From: Rhizobium sp. BK602
GTDB taxonomy: Bacteria > Pseudomonadota > Alphaproteobacteria > Rhizobiales > Rhizobiaceae
Assembly (NCBI RefSeq): GCF_014195095.1
Contig: NZ_JACIBC010000012.1
Location: forward strand, 62,001-126,000
DNA: 64,000 nucleotides
Reading direction: 5' to 3'
Shown: piece after piece, positions 63,091 through 64,000 of the stretch
Position numbering within the stretch: position 1 is the first letter of the stretch
Layout of the letters: each line of letters opens with the position of its first letter
Made by a program: the position numbers and the translations under genes
Notes under the pieces: model-generated
What the model saw: the letters and a program-made list of their open reading frames with translations, nothing else
The model's database searches: none
Told to the model about the DNA's origin: nothing

Positions 63091-63151
63091 ATGGAAAACA
63101 ATAACATAAAGTGCTCTAATGACAATGGGAAATACTTGTGGAGCACGGGCT

Positions 63152-64000
63152 ATGAGTGACGGTAAGGCGCAATATAAAACCTATAATCATCCGGCCGGCG
63201 GGTGGGGCGCAGCGGCCGCCACCGCCAAGGTGCTCCTCGAGCAAAGTGTCGTCACCAAGGGGTCGCGAGCGCTGCTCGCAATGAATCAGCCCGGCGGTTT
63301 CAAGTGTCCGAGCTGCGCCTTCCCGGATGCCGATTGCAAGAAGACGTTGGAGTTCTGCGAAAACGGCGCGAAGGCGCTGGCGCACGAGGCGACCAAATTC
63401 CGGGTCACGCGAGACTTCTTCGCCCAGCATACGGTCTCCGCGCTCATGGAGCAGTCGGACTATTGGCTGGAGATGCAGGGCCGTTTGACGGAACCGATGC
63501 GCTACGACGCCGCGACCGACAAATACGTACCCTGCGATTGGGATGCTGCCTTCGCCACGATCGGCAAGCATCTGAGGTCGCTTGAAAGCCCCCATCAGGC
63601 GGAGTTCTACACCTCCGGGCGCACACCGAACGAGGCCGCCTTCCTCTATGCGATTTTTATCCGGGCCTTCGGCACCAACAATTTTCCCGACTGTTCCAAC
63701 ATGTGCCACGAGCCTACCAGCCGCGGTCTGCCGCCTGCGATCGGCGTCGGCAAGGGCACGGTGATCCTCGAGGATTTCGAACATGCCGAGGCGATCTTCG
63801 TCATCGGGCAGAATACCGGCACGAACTCGCCGCGCATGATGACGAACCTGGTCGAGGCGCGAAAGCGCGGCGTTCCGATCGTCGCCGTCAATCCCATGCC
63901 GGAACGTGCGCTGATCCGCTTCACCGAACCGCAGGATATGATCCAGATGGCGACATTCGGCTCGACGCCGATCGCCAGCGAATTCGTTCATATGAAGATC
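63152..64000 (+). CDS. FdhF/YdeP-type molybdopterin oxidoreductase, N-terminal part (3' truncated by window)
   Basis: The frame from ATG 63152 stays open to the window end (283 codons). It reads NHPAGGWGAAAATAKVLLEQ, then the CPSC block (FKCPSCAFPDADCKK) and EFCENGAKALAHEAT, TSGRTPNEAAFLYAIFIRAF and CHEPTSRGLP, as in the YdeP/FdhF-like molybdoenzymes. E. coli YdeP helps in acid resistance. It may be part of formate or redox handling next to the NAD-formate dehydrogenase operon. Its promoter is not clear. Confidence 0.9.
   Translation, partial: MSDGKAQYKTYNHPAGGWGAAAATAKVLLEQSVVTKGSRALLAMNQPGGFKCPSCAFPDADCKKTLEFCENGAKALAHEATKFRVTRDFFAQHTVSALMEQSDYWLEMQGRLTEPMRYDAATDKYVPCDWDAAFATIGKHLRSLESPHQAEFYTSGRTPNEAAFLYAIFIRAFGTNNFPDCSNMCHEPTSRGLPPAIGVGKGTVILEDFEHAEAIFVIGQNTGTNSPRMMTNLVEARKRGVPIVAVNPMPERALIRFTEPQDMIQMATFGSTPIASEFVHMKI

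Noticed and set aside
63091..63151. Sigma-54 promoter for the FdhF/YdeP-like gene on the plus strand
   Set aside because: The expected -24 position about 52 nt after the boxes would fall at the start codon, and no TGGC-N7-TTGC is present.

Overview
The window looks like accessory, megaplasmid- or chromid-type DNA from an alphaproteobacterium of the order Hyphomicrobiales, most likely the Rhizobiaceae. This rests on the GC-rich codon use, the many polar amino-acid ABC cassettes, a hybrid FixL / OmpR-type regulator / FixK oxygen cascade of the Rhizobium kind, and a palindromic intergenic repeat at 24.2 kb of a type I recall from Rhizobiaceae. No rRNA, tRNA, CRISPR array, intact transposase or replication origin was seen.

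Layout. 0-3.5 kb: the end of a polar amino-acid ABC operon with an RraA/HMG-aldolase-like enzyme. 3.7-6.6 kb (minus): an Orn/Lys/Arg decarboxylase with a GNAT acetyltransferase. 6.7 kb: a relic of an OmpR-type DNA-binding domain. 7.1-11.8 kb: a secreted copper-oxidase cluster (multicopper oxidase, TAT-exported tyrosinase, two small unknown proteins). 12.4-20.4 kb: a GntR-controlled catabolic cassette (M20 amidohydrolase, M28-like peptidase, ABC transporter with two related binding proteins). 20.6-22.6 kb: a membrane GGDEF-EAL protein whose paralogue lies at 39.0-41.3 kb. 22.8-34.6 kb: a microaerobic module (universal stress protein, FxkR-like regulator, FixK-like regulator, heme-PAS hybrid kinase, hemN, cydDC, cydABX), with a perfect FixK/FNR box between cydD and cydA. 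34.9-42.3 kb: sensory and regulatory genes (PAS-PAS-HTH, PAS-PAS chemoreceptor, GGDEF-EAL, ArsR), small ORFs and a broken TetR gene.

42.4-64 kb is the most notable part: an apparent self-contained sigma-54 stress regulon. Six sigma-54 (-24/-12) promoters each carry a pair of 13-bp GACA-N3-TGTC palindromes whose nearer edge lies 51-54 nt upstream of the -24 element, with an IHF-like site in between in five of the six. The promoters drive hdeD-grpE-DUF1345, a 64-aa protein plus a CDF transporter, dnaK-cbpA-cbpM followed by an NtrC-type regulator and its histidine kinase, a 130-aa protein, DUF1269-clpB-DUF2171-174aa-formate dehydrogenase-DyP peroxidase-encapsulin, and a bestrophin-like channel. 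The regulator/kinase pair encoded inside the third operon is the obvious candidate to read the boxes. The output would couple protein disaggregation, acid/ion homeostasis, formate oxidation and an encapsulated peroxidase. An FdhF/YdeP-type molybdoenzyme begins at the right edge and runs out of the window.
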